Part shown: one piece after another, positions 8,413 to 15,753 of the stretch | Numbering within the stretch: the first letter of the stretch is position 1 | How the letters are laid out: the number at the start of each line of letters is the position of its first letter | NCBI GenBank assembly: GCA_002413455.1 | Contig: DHXA01000183.1 | Location: 1-18,196, forward strand | Length of the DNA stretch: 18,196 bases | Reading direction: 5' to 3' | Source: Rhodanobacter sp. UBA5168 | GTDB lineage: Bacteria > Pseudomonadota > Gammaproteobacteria > Xanthomonadales > Rhodanobacteraceae | Position numbers and translations under genes: made by a program | Notes under the pieces: model-generated | Databases searched by the model: none | What the model saw: only the letters and a program-made list of their open reading frames with translations | What the model was told of the DNA's origin: nothing

Positions 8413-11352
8413 ATGTTGATGAGCAGCCAATTGCACGTCTCTCTTCTGGTGCCGCCCACGGCAGTGGAAGAGCGGACCTGGTTGCGTCGCCTGATCGTTG
8501 CGACGACGCCTGTCGAAGTCGGAGAGGTGATCGTGGACCTGGCTGAAGCGCTTCCCGGTTGCGAGAAGGCCACCTTGCTATGGGGTGGCGATATCGAGGC
8601 GCATCCCTGCGGTGCAAGCGTGACTCCCGACGAGGTTGTCTGGGCGCAGGGTGCGCTCGCCGAAAATGGCTTGTGCCTCGATGACGATGGCCGACGGGTA
8701 GCGTGGCAGCCCATACTGCATGGACGCGCCGTGTTGTTGCTTCATTTCGCTTGCGGACAGGCAGCGCAAACCTTGCGAAAGGCCCTCGATCGGCATTTCG
8801 CCATGGCCAATCATCGATTGCAGCAGACACTGAAGCTGATCGGGGTGCAGGATTCGCACAAGCAGCTGGAACGTTCGGAAAACCTGCAGCGAGCGCTGTT
8901 CGCGATTTCCGATCTGGCCGGTTCCGATCTGGACATGCCGGAGCTTCTGCGCGGCATCCACGAAATCGTCAGCACGTTGATGTATGGCGAGAACTTTTTC
9001 ATCGTTAGATACGATCAGGAGCGCGGCACGATGCGCTTCCTCTATTACGCGGATGTCGAGGACAAGCAGGGGCCTGACACCACAAGGGAAGAGGCGCTGG
9101 AAGATCTGCGCCACACGTTGACCTGGCATCTGCTGAGTGGCGGAAAGCCGTTGATGGGCAGTCAGGAGCAGCTTCGCGAACAGGTGAGCGGACTGGTCAT
9201 CAAGGCTGGTCCGGACAGCACCGACTGGCTCGGTGTGCCCATGCTTCGCAATGGTCAGGTGCATGGCGCGCTGGTGGTGCAGAGCTATCGCGAGGGCATC
9301 GTATATACGCTCGAAGATCGGGCGCTGCTGGAATTCGTCGGTAGCCACATCCTCACCGCCCTGGAGCGCAAACAGACCAAGAACGACCTGGAGCTGCGGG
9401 TACAGACAAGAACGCTCGAGTTGGCCGAGGCCAATCGCGGTCTGCAACAGGAGGTGCTGGAGCGACTGCGCGCCGAGCAGTTGCAGGGGGCGCTGTTCCA
9501 GCTGGCTCAGTTGGCGACCGCGGACATCGACGAGAACGAGTTCTACGCACGTACGCATGCGGTGGTTGGCGCTCTGCTCAATGCGGAAAACTTCTTCATC
9601 GCACTGCTCTCCGACGACGGCCTGATGCTCGAATTTCCTTACTACGTGGATATGGGAACGCTCCACACGCTGGTTCGGCCGCTCAGGCGTGGCCTGAGTG
9701 AATACGTCCTCCGGCATGCCCGTCCGTTTCTGGGGCTGCTCACTGATGTCGAGATGCTGGTCCAGGAGGGCGAAGTCATCGTGCACAACATCGGGACCCC
9801 TGCGGCGTGTTGGCTGGGTGTGCCGCTGGTGGTCGCCGACGAGGTCATCGGACTCGTGGCTGTGCAGAGCTATACGGAGGCGAACGTCTACGGTGCAGCC
9901 GATCAGGAGCTGCTCAGCTTCGCCGCGCTGCAGATTGCCAACAGCATCTACCGCCGCCGTTCCACCGCTTCGCTGCATCAGGCCAATGCGCAACTCGAAC
10001 AACGGGTGGAAGAGCGCACGCACGAGTTGCTCCAGCAGATTCGCCAGCGCGAACAGATCCAGCAGCAGTTGAAGCATCAGGTGATGCACGATCCGCTGAC
10101 CGGTTTGCCGAACCGTGGCTACCTGCGCGATCGACTCGACCGGGTGTTGGCGCTGCTGCAACGCGAACCGGTGCGGCGTTGTGCGCTGCTGTATCTGGAT
10201 ATCGATCGCTTCAAGGTGATCAACGACAGTCTTGGCCATCTGGCCGGCGACACGTTTCTCAAGGAAATCGCCACACGGCTGATGAGCTGTGTACGCGATC
10301 CGGACGTGGTGGCACGGTTGTCCGGCGACGAGTTTGCGATCCTGCTGGAGGACGTGGAAATTCCCGGCACGGCGGTGATGGTGGCGCAGCGCATACTGAA
10401 GTGCCTCGGCGAGCCGATGCAATTGGCGGGCAAGGAACTGGAGCCGTCGGCCAGTATCGGCATTGCCGTCGCCGACAACGGCCGCTACCGCTACGACAGC
10501 GCTGATGATGTGCTGCGCGACGCCGACATTGCGCTGTATCGCGCAAAGGAAAGCGGCCGCAAGCGTTTCGAAATATTCGACGAAGCGCTGGCAAAGAACA
10601 TGGTCGACGTGCTGACGCTGGAAGCCGAATTGCGCCATGCGTTGCAATACGACGAGTTTGAACCGTATTTCCAGCCGATCTGCAAGCTCGAGAATGACCA
10701 GGTGGTGGGCCACGAGGCGCTGTTGCGCTGGAACCATCCAAAGCGCGGCCTGCTCAAGCCTGTGGATTTCATCAAGATCGCCGAGGACAGCGGCCTGATC
10801 GAAGCGATCGACTGGCGCATGTTCGAGCTCAGTTGTCGTCGGCTCATGCTTCAGGCCGGCGATGACACGTTCATGACGCTCAATGTCTCGGCAAGGCATC
10901 TGCACTACGCCGATTTCGACACGCGTCTGCTCCAGCTTCTCGAATACACCGGCTTGCCGAATTCGCGTCTGATCGTCGAAGTCACCGAAGGCGCGCTGCT
11001 GGACAACGCCGAGCGCGTGCGCGCCACGCTCGAACGGTTACGCGCGGCGGGCGTAGGTGCCGCGCTTGATGATTTCGGGACGGGTTATTCGTCGCTCAGT
11101 TATCTGCACTCACTGCCTTTGCGCATGTTGAAAATCGATCAGGTTTTTGTGCAGAAACTGGACAAGGGCAGCAACCCGGGCAACGCAACCGGCGTCATGG
11201 TCGAGGCGATCCTGGCGCTTGCGCGCGCCCTCAACATCCATGTCGTCGCCGAAGGCATCGAAACCGAAGCTCAGCACAGGACTCTGCTGGCGATGGGTTG
11301 CGAATTGGGCCAGGGCTACCTGCTGGGCCGTCCTGCACCTTTCCGGCGCTGA
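8413..11352 (+). CDS. Dual-GAF GGDEF-EAL cyclic-di-GMP enzyme
   Basis: The 979-residue protein can in principle both make and break c-di-GMP. After about 150 unassigned N-terminal residues come two GAF sensor domains of similar pattern (about 160-320 and 358-515; each has ENFFI, then WLGVP and VVQSY or AVQSY). Each is followed by a coiled coil. The GGDEF domain (about 560-720) has SGDEF at 637-641 and an RxxD inhibitory site (RDPD, 628-631) at the canonical five-residue spacing. The EAL domain (about 735-975) keeps E768 (EALLRW), N824 (NVSARH), E859 (EVTEG), D886/D887 (LDDFG), K907 (LKID) and E947 (AEGIET). Both active sites therefore look intact. No membrane segment is visible, so a cytoplasmic sensor is likely. 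I chose ATG 8413 because AGGGA lies 5 nt upstream; ATG 8419 is also possible. The DUF1631 and PilZ genes follow in the same direction after about 190 nt. Confidence 0.93.
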   Translation: MLMSSQLHVSLLVPPTAVEERTWLRRLIVATTPVEVGEVIVDLAEALPGCEKATLLWGGDIEAHPCGASVTPDEVVWAQGALAENGLCLDDDGRRVAWQPILHGRAVLLLHFACGQAAQTLRKALDRHFAMANHRLQQTLKLIGVQDSHKQLERSENLQRALFAISDLAGSDLDMPELLRGIHEIVSTLMYGENFFIVRYDQERGTMRFLYYADVEDKQGPDTTREEALEDLRHTLTWHLLSGGKPLMGSQEQLREQVSGLVIKAGPDSTDWLGVPMLRNGQVHGALVVQSYREGIVYTLEDRALLEFVGSHILTALERKQTKNDLELRVQTRTLELAEANRGLQQEVLERLRAEQLQGALFQLAQLATADIDENEFYARTHAVVGALLNAENFFIALLSDDGLMLEFPYYVDMGTLHTLVRPLRRGLSEYVLRHARPFLGLLTDVEMLVQEGEVIVHNIGTPAACWLGVPLVVADEVIGLVAVQSYTEANVYGAADQELLSFAALQIANSIYRRRSTASLHQANAQLEQRVEERTHELLQQIRQREQIQQQLKHQVMHDPLTGLPNRGYLRDRLDRVLALLQREPVRRCALLYLDIDRFKVINDSLGHLAGDTFLKEIATRLMSCVRDPDVVARLSGDEFAILLEDVEIPGTAVMVAQRILKCLGEPMQLAGKELEPSASIGIAVADNGRYRYDSADDVLRDADIALYRAKESGRKRFEIFDEALAKNMVDVLTLEAELRHALQYDEFEPYFQPICKLENDQVVGHEALLRWNHPKRGLLKPVDFIKIAEDSGLIEAIDWRMFELSCRRLMLQAGDDTFMTLNVSARHLHYADFDTRLLQLLEYTGLPNSRLIVEVTEGALLDNAERVRATLERLRAAGVGAALDDFGTGYSSLSYLHSLPLRMLKIDQVFVQKLDKGSNPGNATGVMVEAILALARALNIHVVAEGIETEAQHRTLLAMGCELGQGYLLGRPAPFRR

Positions 11353-11400
11353 CGGCTATTTATCAGGGCGATCCAGGACTCTTCCGGGGTTTCCAAAATT

Positions 11401-11406
11401 TTGACA
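11401..11406 (+). promoter_or_regulatory. Possible -35 box upstream of DUF1631
   Basis: A perfect TTGACA lies 49 nt past the GGDEF-EAL stop, in the most AT-rich stretch of the neighbourhood. No good -10 hexamer is found at 16-18 nt (the nearest AT-rich TTTAAT is too close, at 11 nt). It is a hint that DUF1631-PilZ may have its own promoter, no more. Confidence 0.2.
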
Positions 11407-11482
11407 GCAAACGTGGGTTTAATACCTGATGCTTTTGATCCTTGCCGATTATGAATAAATCCACCTTGTGGGCATTTCAAAA

Positions 11483-11526
11483 AAACGCTGCAAAGGCGTT
11501 TCCGGCTCGCGGCTGTGGAAAGCCGC
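11483..11526. other. Two tandem hairpins in the DUF1631 leader
   Basis: AAACGC (11483-11488) pairs with GCGTTT (11496-11501) around a 7-nt loop. GCGGCT (11509-11514) pairs with AGCCGC (11521-11526) around GTGGAA. They end 18 nt before the DUF1631 start. On the minus strand the first stem is followed by a run of seven Ts, the form of an intrinsic terminator for antisense transcription. On the plus strand no U-tract follows, so these are leader structures there. Confidence 0.4.
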
Positions 11527-11544
11527 CTGGATGTCGAGGTTGTC

Positions 11545-13776
11545 ATGACTGACGAACACACAAAACCGCGGGCCGGAGGGGATGCCGATCCTGCCTGCCA
11601 TCCTGATGCACGGTGGCCGGCGCGGACGCAACGACTGCTCGGCGAACTGCGCCTGCTTTGCGGCAACTGGTTGCATGAGCCGCTGAGGCGCAGTCTCGAC
11701 CATTTCGACGTGAGCCTGCACCGGCAGTCCGAGCTCACCGGCAGTCATCTCGATCAGCAGCAGTATCTGACCACCCGCCAGCAATTGCGCAATGAGCGCC
11801 AGGCGTTCGAGCAGCGTTTCATCGCAAGCATCGATCAGGCATTCGACCGGTTTGGCATGCCCGCCGTGAAAACGGCCGTGGCTGTTCCGCAGACGCTGAG
11901 CCTGCTCGATCCGCTGGAGCACGAACTGGCTGCCGCACTCGATCAGCTGGTCGCGCGCAGCGAGGCCCGCGGCGGCCCGCAGCTCATCGAGCTGGGCTAT
12001 CGGTTTGCCGTACTGATCGGAACCCCGCCATTGGAAAGCGAAGCGCTGCCGATCGGGCCGCAGGCCATGGCCAGTGCCTTTCGCGCGGCCAGCCACACGC
12101 TTGGTTTGCCCAGTGTTCACGAGCTGCTGCTGCTGCAGAGCCTGGAGGGCAGCTTGATCCAGGGCGTGGCGCCACTGTATGAACTGATCAATGCGCATTT
12201 GTGCGCCGATGGCATTCTGCCGCGCTTGCGCCCCTTTGCGTTGCCGCGGGCCGCACCGCGCCGCGATCATGCCAGGAAAGAAGGGCTGCCCCAGCCCGTT
12301 GCACCGGCCGTCACAGGCCAGCCCAAATCCCTGGCCACGCCGGATAGCGGACCCGAGTCGTCCCTGCGGCCACGCCCCGGCGGTGGCGCGTCTGCGGAAA
12401 GCAGCACGGCCACCGATGAGGAACTGCAAATCGCTCTTGCCACGCTGCAGGCGCATCTTTCAGAAGCGGATGAGCAGACCCGCTTCGATTTGAACCGTCC
12501 CCAGCGCCTGCGCGAGGAGCTGCTTATCCAGCTCAACGTAGGACGTTCGAGCCAGACCACCCGCGCCAGCCTGTCCAGCGAACAAGACGACACAGTGGAA
12601 TTGATCGTGCGCTTGTTCGGGCAAATCGCCCGGCAACTGCCTCCCACCAGCGACGCACAAACACTGCTCTGGGACTTGCAGTTGCCCATGCTGCGCATGG
12701 CGCTGGTCGATCACGGATTTTCCGAGCAGCATGAACACCCTGCGCGCAAGGTGCTGGGCAGGATCGCCGAAATCGCCCGCGACTGGCTTGATGATGCCAG
12801 TGGGTTGACGGATCGCGGCTTGCGCCTCAAGTTGGGTCAGCTGATTGAACGTACCCGTCGTGAAGCGCCCAGTGTTGCGCTTTACGTTTCACTGCAGGAC
12901 GACATCGAACAGTACCTCGCGTACCTGCAGCACAAGACGCAATTGGCCGAACGTCGCCAGGTGGATGCGATGCAGGGGCTCGAGCGTCTGGAACAGGCAC
13001 GCCATCGGGTTGGCGAGTTGCTGTCCCACCGCGTCGCCAGGGCTGCACGGGGACATCATCTCGATGAGCGGCTCGATCATGCCTGGTCGGACGTGCTGGC
13101 GCTGACCCTGCTGCGCCACGGCGAACAGAGCCAGATATTTGGAACTCGACTGGCGGTCACCGATCAGCTGCTCGGCGGTCTGCCGGTCGGCGATCGCCAC
13201 AAACTGCGGCACGAAGTGGAGGCCGGCTTGCGACAGATCGGCATGCCGGACGATGAGGTCGCCAAGGTGGCCCGGCGGATGATGGATGCGAACCGGAACG
13301 AACCCGCCGGCAAAGCGATCGGCACCGACGATCCCGGCATGCACCCCAGGCACAGCCAGCGGCAGGAAGATCGCCTCCTCGAGGCGAGCCTCCCGACTGT
13401 CGGCCACGTGCCTGTCACTCACCCGTTCGGTCCCGCCGCGGTGGCGCCCAGCCCCGACGTACTGCGCATCCACCGGCATCTTCGTGCGTTGCCGCCCGGG
13501 GTATGGTTCGAGTTCGTCGATCCGTCCGGTGGGCGCGCTATCCGGCGCCGGCTGGTGTGGTACTCGCCACTGACCGGACACAGCCTGTTCGTTACTCGCA
13601 GTGGCCAGCGTGCGGAGGAACTGGGTGAGCTGCAATTGGCTCAAGAGATCGTCGGTGCCCACGTGCGCGAGATTGCCTCGGATCACGAGGATGTACTCGA
13701 TCACGCCTGGCGCGCCGTTACGCGGGAACTGAGCCGGCAGCCCCACCCGTCACGCCTGGGAGCGACGCATGAATGA
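11545..13776 (+). CDS. DUF1631 family protein, probable c-di-GMP-linked factor
   Basis: This 743-residue protein resembles DUF1631, a family known mainly from beta- and gammaproteobacteria and without an assigned biochemical role; some databases mislabel members as thymidine phosphorylase. It is mostly predicted helical and hydrophilic, with no signal peptide or membrane segment. A Pro/Ser/Gly-rich linker lies around residues 235-290. The last 100 residues (from about 648, PPGVWFEFVDPSGGRAIRRR through WYSPLTGHSLFVTRSG) look like a short beta-barrel. It has an RxxxR-like cluster (RAIRR) but no exact [D/N]xSxxG. The ATG at 11545 (MTDEHTK) has GAGGT 4 nt upstream and is preferred over the GTG at 11515, which lies inside a hairpin. 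The stop overlaps the PilZ gene by 8 nt, and a c-di-GMP enzyme lies upstream. A role in c-di-GMP signalling is inferred from context only. Confidence 0.82.
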   Translation: MTDEHTKPRAGGDADPACHPDARWPARTQRLLGELRLLCGNWLHEPLRRSLDHFDVSLHRQSELTGSHLDQQQYLTTRQQLRNERQAFEQRFIASIDQAFDRFGMPAVKTAVAVPQTLSLLDPLEHELAAALDQLVARSEARGGPQLIELGYRFAVLIGTPPLESEALPIGPQAMASAFRAASHTLGLPSVHELLLLQSLEGSLIQGVAPLYELINAHLCADGILPRLRPFALPRAAPRRDHARKEGLPQPVAPAVTGQPKSLATPDSGPESSLRPRPGGGASAESSTATDEELQIALATLQAHLSEADEQTRFDLNRPQRLREELLIQLNVGRSSQTTRASLSSEQDDTVELIVRLFGQIARQLPPTSDAQTLLWDLQLPMLRMALVDHGFSEQHEHPARKVLGRIAEIARDWLDDASGLTDRGLRLKLGQLIERTRREAPSVALYVSLQDDIEQYLAYLQHKTQLAERRQVDAMQGLERLEQARHRVGELLSHRVARAARGHHLDERLDHAWSDVLALTLLRHGEQSQIFGTRLAVTDQLLGGLPVGDRHKLRHEVEAGLRQIGMPDDEVAKVARRMMDANRNEPAGKAIGTDDPGMHPRHSQRQEDRLLEASLPTVGHVPVTHPFGPAAVAPSPDVLRIHRHLRALPPGVWFEFVDPSGGRAIRRRLVWYSPLTGHSLFVTRSGQRAEELGELQLAQEIVGAHVREIASDHEDVLDHAWRAVTRELSRQPHPSRLGATHE

Positions 13777-14137
13777 AGCTGACCACAGCCGGCATCGACG
13801 CGACCGCGACCAGCGCAGGACCCGGCGTAAACCTGTCGATTTCGAGGCGACGGTCATGGATGTCATCACGGGCCAGCCCATGGGGCGGATCGGCAACCTG
13901 TCGGGCACCGGTATGCTGTTGATCTGCCCCGCGGCGCCGCGAAGCGAGGCGGTCCATCAGGTGCGCCTGCCGTTGTCCGGCGACAGCGATACGCCGCAAT
14001 GCATCGAAGTGGGCATACAGGAGCAGTGGCACGAGTCGGCGGCTTCGGCCGATCGGGTCTGGGCCGGTTATCGCATCATTGCGATCGGCGAAGGCGACGA
14101 TGCGCGGCTCGACGCATGGCTGGCATTGCCTGCATGA
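13769..14137 (+). CDS. Small PilZ-domain protein, probable c-di-GMP receptor
   Basis: The 122-residue protein is one PilZ domain. It has the N-terminal RxxxR switch (RRTRR, R16-R20) and N43-x-S45-x-x-G48 (NLSGTG), the two signatures that contact cyclic di-GMP. Binding is therefore expected, unlike degenerate PilZ proteins such as the type IV pilus protein itself. A short, strongly basic leader (residues 8-21) precedes the barrel. The ATG lies inside the last codons of DUF1631 (8-nt overlap), with GGGAG 6 nt upstream, so translation is probably coupled. It would act as an adaptor that changes partner contacts when c-di-GMP binds. DUF1631 is the natural partner to test. The gene converges on the dioxygenase gene 39 nt away. 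Confidence 0.92.
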   Translation: MNEADHSRHRRDRDQRRTRRKPVDFEATVMDVITGQPMGRIGNLSGTGMLLICPAAPRSEAVHQVRLPLSGDSDTPQCIEVGIQEQWHESAASADRVWAGYRIIAIGEGDDARLDAWLALPA

Positions 14138-14176
14138 GGTTTGCGCGAGTCGGGCTCTGCATGGATCGACCGTACC

Positions 14177-14905
14177 TCAGTGAGCCGCGGCCTTGAACGT
14201 CACCACCAGCACGTCGCGATGCGCGGGCTGGTCGGGATCGAGCGGCGTCACCGCAGTGACGCCATGGAATACACGGGCGTCATCGACCAGCGCGGCGTCC
14301 AGTGCGTGGGTGAGCGTGAAGCTGCCCAGCAAGCTGCCGTCGTGGGCGTGGATGGTGGTAGTGCCGCTTTCGATGTTGGCGCGATCGATCAGCAACACCA
14401 GCACGTAGTCGACACCGTCGCGGTGCACGCCTTCCGGTGTCGGTTCGCCGGCCTCGCCGACGCGGGCCTCGATGCGGAATTGGTGCACTTCGACATGCCA
14501 GTGGCGGGTGGTGGGCGCCAGCGCGCCGAAGCACTCGCCGCAGAAATCGAGGATGCGGCGCAAGCTGGCGCCATCGGCGATCGCCGGCTCGATGGGCTCG
14601 AACCAGCGCTGGATATCGCCTTGCAGCGGGTTGTACTGCAGGCTTTGATAGTGCGGCTGGTGTGGCCGACGTTGTGTTGCGCCGTCGGCGTCCACGGCGA
14701 ATGTCGCGTGGCGTCGGCGGCGCCGGCGGCCGCTGGCGGCGAGGTAGCTGTCGGACGCCAGATCGTTCCAGCTGGCGGCGAACGCGGGCCAGTCGCTCAG
14801 CGCCCGTGCTTGCAGCAGGTTGCGCATGATGTTGGCGGTGACGAAGGCAAAGCCGTCGCGTTGCAGCTGGGTGTGCAACGCGGACGTGTCGGGGTGATCA
14901 GTCAT
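14177..14905 (-). CDS. 2-oxoglutarate/Fe(II) dioxygenase, amino-acid hydroxylase-like
   Basis: This 242-residue protein looks like the 2OG-Fe dioxygenase family that includes bacterial isoleucine hydroxylases. The iron triad is visible as H161-x-D163 (EGVHRDGVDY) and H214 (VFHGVTAV), with R230 (AHRDVLVV) placed to bind 2-oxoglutarate. The N-terminal half has ASWNDLASDSYL and a run of six arginines (GRRRRRRHATF). The family hydroxylates free aliphatic amino acids, coupled to decarboxylation of 2-oxoglutarate. The substrate here is unknown. The ATG at 14905 gives MTDHPDTSAL, but the ribosome site is weak. The gene is alone: it is convergent with the PilZ gene, and 150 nt upstream lies only a pseudogene remnant. 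I see no signal peptide, so it should be cytoplasmic. Confidence 0.85.
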   Translation of the reverse strand: MTDHPDTSALHTQLQRDGFAFVTANIMRNLLQARALSDWPAFAASWNDLASDSYLAASGRRRRRRHATFAVDADGATQRRPHQPHYQSLQYNPLQGDIQRWFEPIEPAIADGASLRRILDFCGECFGALAPTTRHWHVEVHQFRIEARVGEAGEPTPEGVHRDGVDYVLVLLIDRANIESGTTTIHAHDGSLLGSFTLTHALDAALVDDARVFHGVTAVTPLDPDQPAHRDVLVVTFKAAAH

Positions 14906-15055
14906 CCAATTACGTTAGCAGGGCTTGCATGAAGCGGCGATGGCTTCTGCCTGTGCAGTCGCTGGCTGCCGTGCGGGAGGAGTTTCGGTCGCGAAGCTTT
15001 TCACCTGGGTACGCAAAAGCAGTCGCGATGCATGCCGCTTCCACAGAATGCGTAT

Positions 15056-15303
15056 TCATGGGTTCAGCCAGGAAGCCTGCGCCGGCCGGTCCGGTACGGG
15101 AATGCCTTTCTGGTGCAGGAATGCCGGATTGAACAGCTTGGCCCAATAGCGCGTGCCGGCATCGGCGAGCAGGGTGACGATGGTATGACCCGGGCCCGGT
15201 TCGCGGGCGAGGTGATCGTGCCGGCCAGGTTGACGCCGCTGGACCCGCCGACGCACCAGCCTTCCTCGGCCGGCAGCTGCTGCGCGAGCGGCACGGATTC
15301 GCT
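15056..15303 (-). pseudogene. C-terminal remnant of a cysteine synthase, frameshifted
   Basis: One minus-strand frame reads GSESVPLAQQLPAEEGWCV then GGSSGVNLAGTI, the loop that follows the PLP site region in cysteine synthases. The next frame continues with LAREPGPGHTIVTLLADAG then TRYWAKLFNPAFLHQKGIP and ends at a TGA (15056-15058). Joining the two needs one extra base near 15211-15213, so a 1-nt deletion is the simplest reading. The first 200-odd residues of a normal cysteine synthase are absent; only about 95 nt separate the fragment from yraN. It is a decayed fragment of a CysK-type O-acetylserine sulfhydrylase or a relative. A sequencing error could explain the frameshift but not the missing 5' part. 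Confidence 0.8.
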
Positions 15304-15396
15304 GCCGTTTGTCGCCGACGACGTCGAAACCGTGGTAGTTCCAACGTACCGCCAAGCGCAGGAGGCGGCGACACGAGCCTTCGGAGATGTGTTGCC

Positions 15397-15753
15397 TCAA
15401 CCAGCCTCGAACGCTCCTCGCAACCACTCGTGCCGGATGGCGTTGGGAGGCCCGTCGTAGCTGACCACATCGAAGCGACATGTGCTGCGCGCGTGCTGTG
15501 GATGGGCGGCCAGCCAGTGTTGCGCAGCGAGGATCAGTTTGGCCTGTTTGCTGGCGGTGACCGAAGCGACTGCGTCGCCGTGGCTGGCATTGTTGCGGTA
15601 GCGCACCTCGATGAACGCGATGGTGTCACCGTCGCGCATCACCAGATCTAGTTCGCCGTGGCGCGTGGTGTAGTTGCGCGCCAGTAGCTTCAGTCCGGCA
15701 CGTTCGAGCTCGGTGCAGGCACGCCGTTCGAAGTCGTTGCCAGCCGCGCGCAT
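15397..15753 (-). CDS. yraN: YraN family (UPF0102) endonuclease-like protein
   Basis: The 118-residue protein matches UPF0102/YraN in length and motifs. The nuclease-like core reads NYTTRHGELDLVMRDGDTIAFIEVRYR, with the conserved E-x-D and E-V-R residues of the restriction-endonuclease-like fold. It ends in the family-typical RHEWLRGAF. The molecular role of YraN is not firmly established. Its ATG overlaps the lpoA stop by one base (TGATG), so the two genes are co-translated, and the lpoA-yraN order is the one seen in many gammaproteobacteria. The protein ends normally despite the pseudogene debris that follows. Confidence 0.93.
   Translation of the reverse strand: MRAAGNDFERRACTELERAGLKLLARNYTTRHGELDLVMRDGDTIAFIEVRYRNNASHGDAVASVTASKQAKLILAAQHWLAAHPQHARSTCRFDVVSYDGPPNAIRHEWLRGAFEAG

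Noticed and set aside
8578..10905. 775-residue minus-strand open frame
   Set aside because: It is the reverse strand of the GGDEF-EAL gene, which has full motif support.
11444..11451. Flagellar sigma-28 -10 element (GCCGATTA, one off consensus)
   Set aside because: No TAAA-type -35 lies at the required distance, and there are no motility genes nearby.
11353..11544. c-di-GMP riboswitch (GEMM) in the DUF1631 leader
   Set aside because: GCAAAGG resembles part of the class I consensus, but the conserved tetraloop/receptor and the remaining core are absent.
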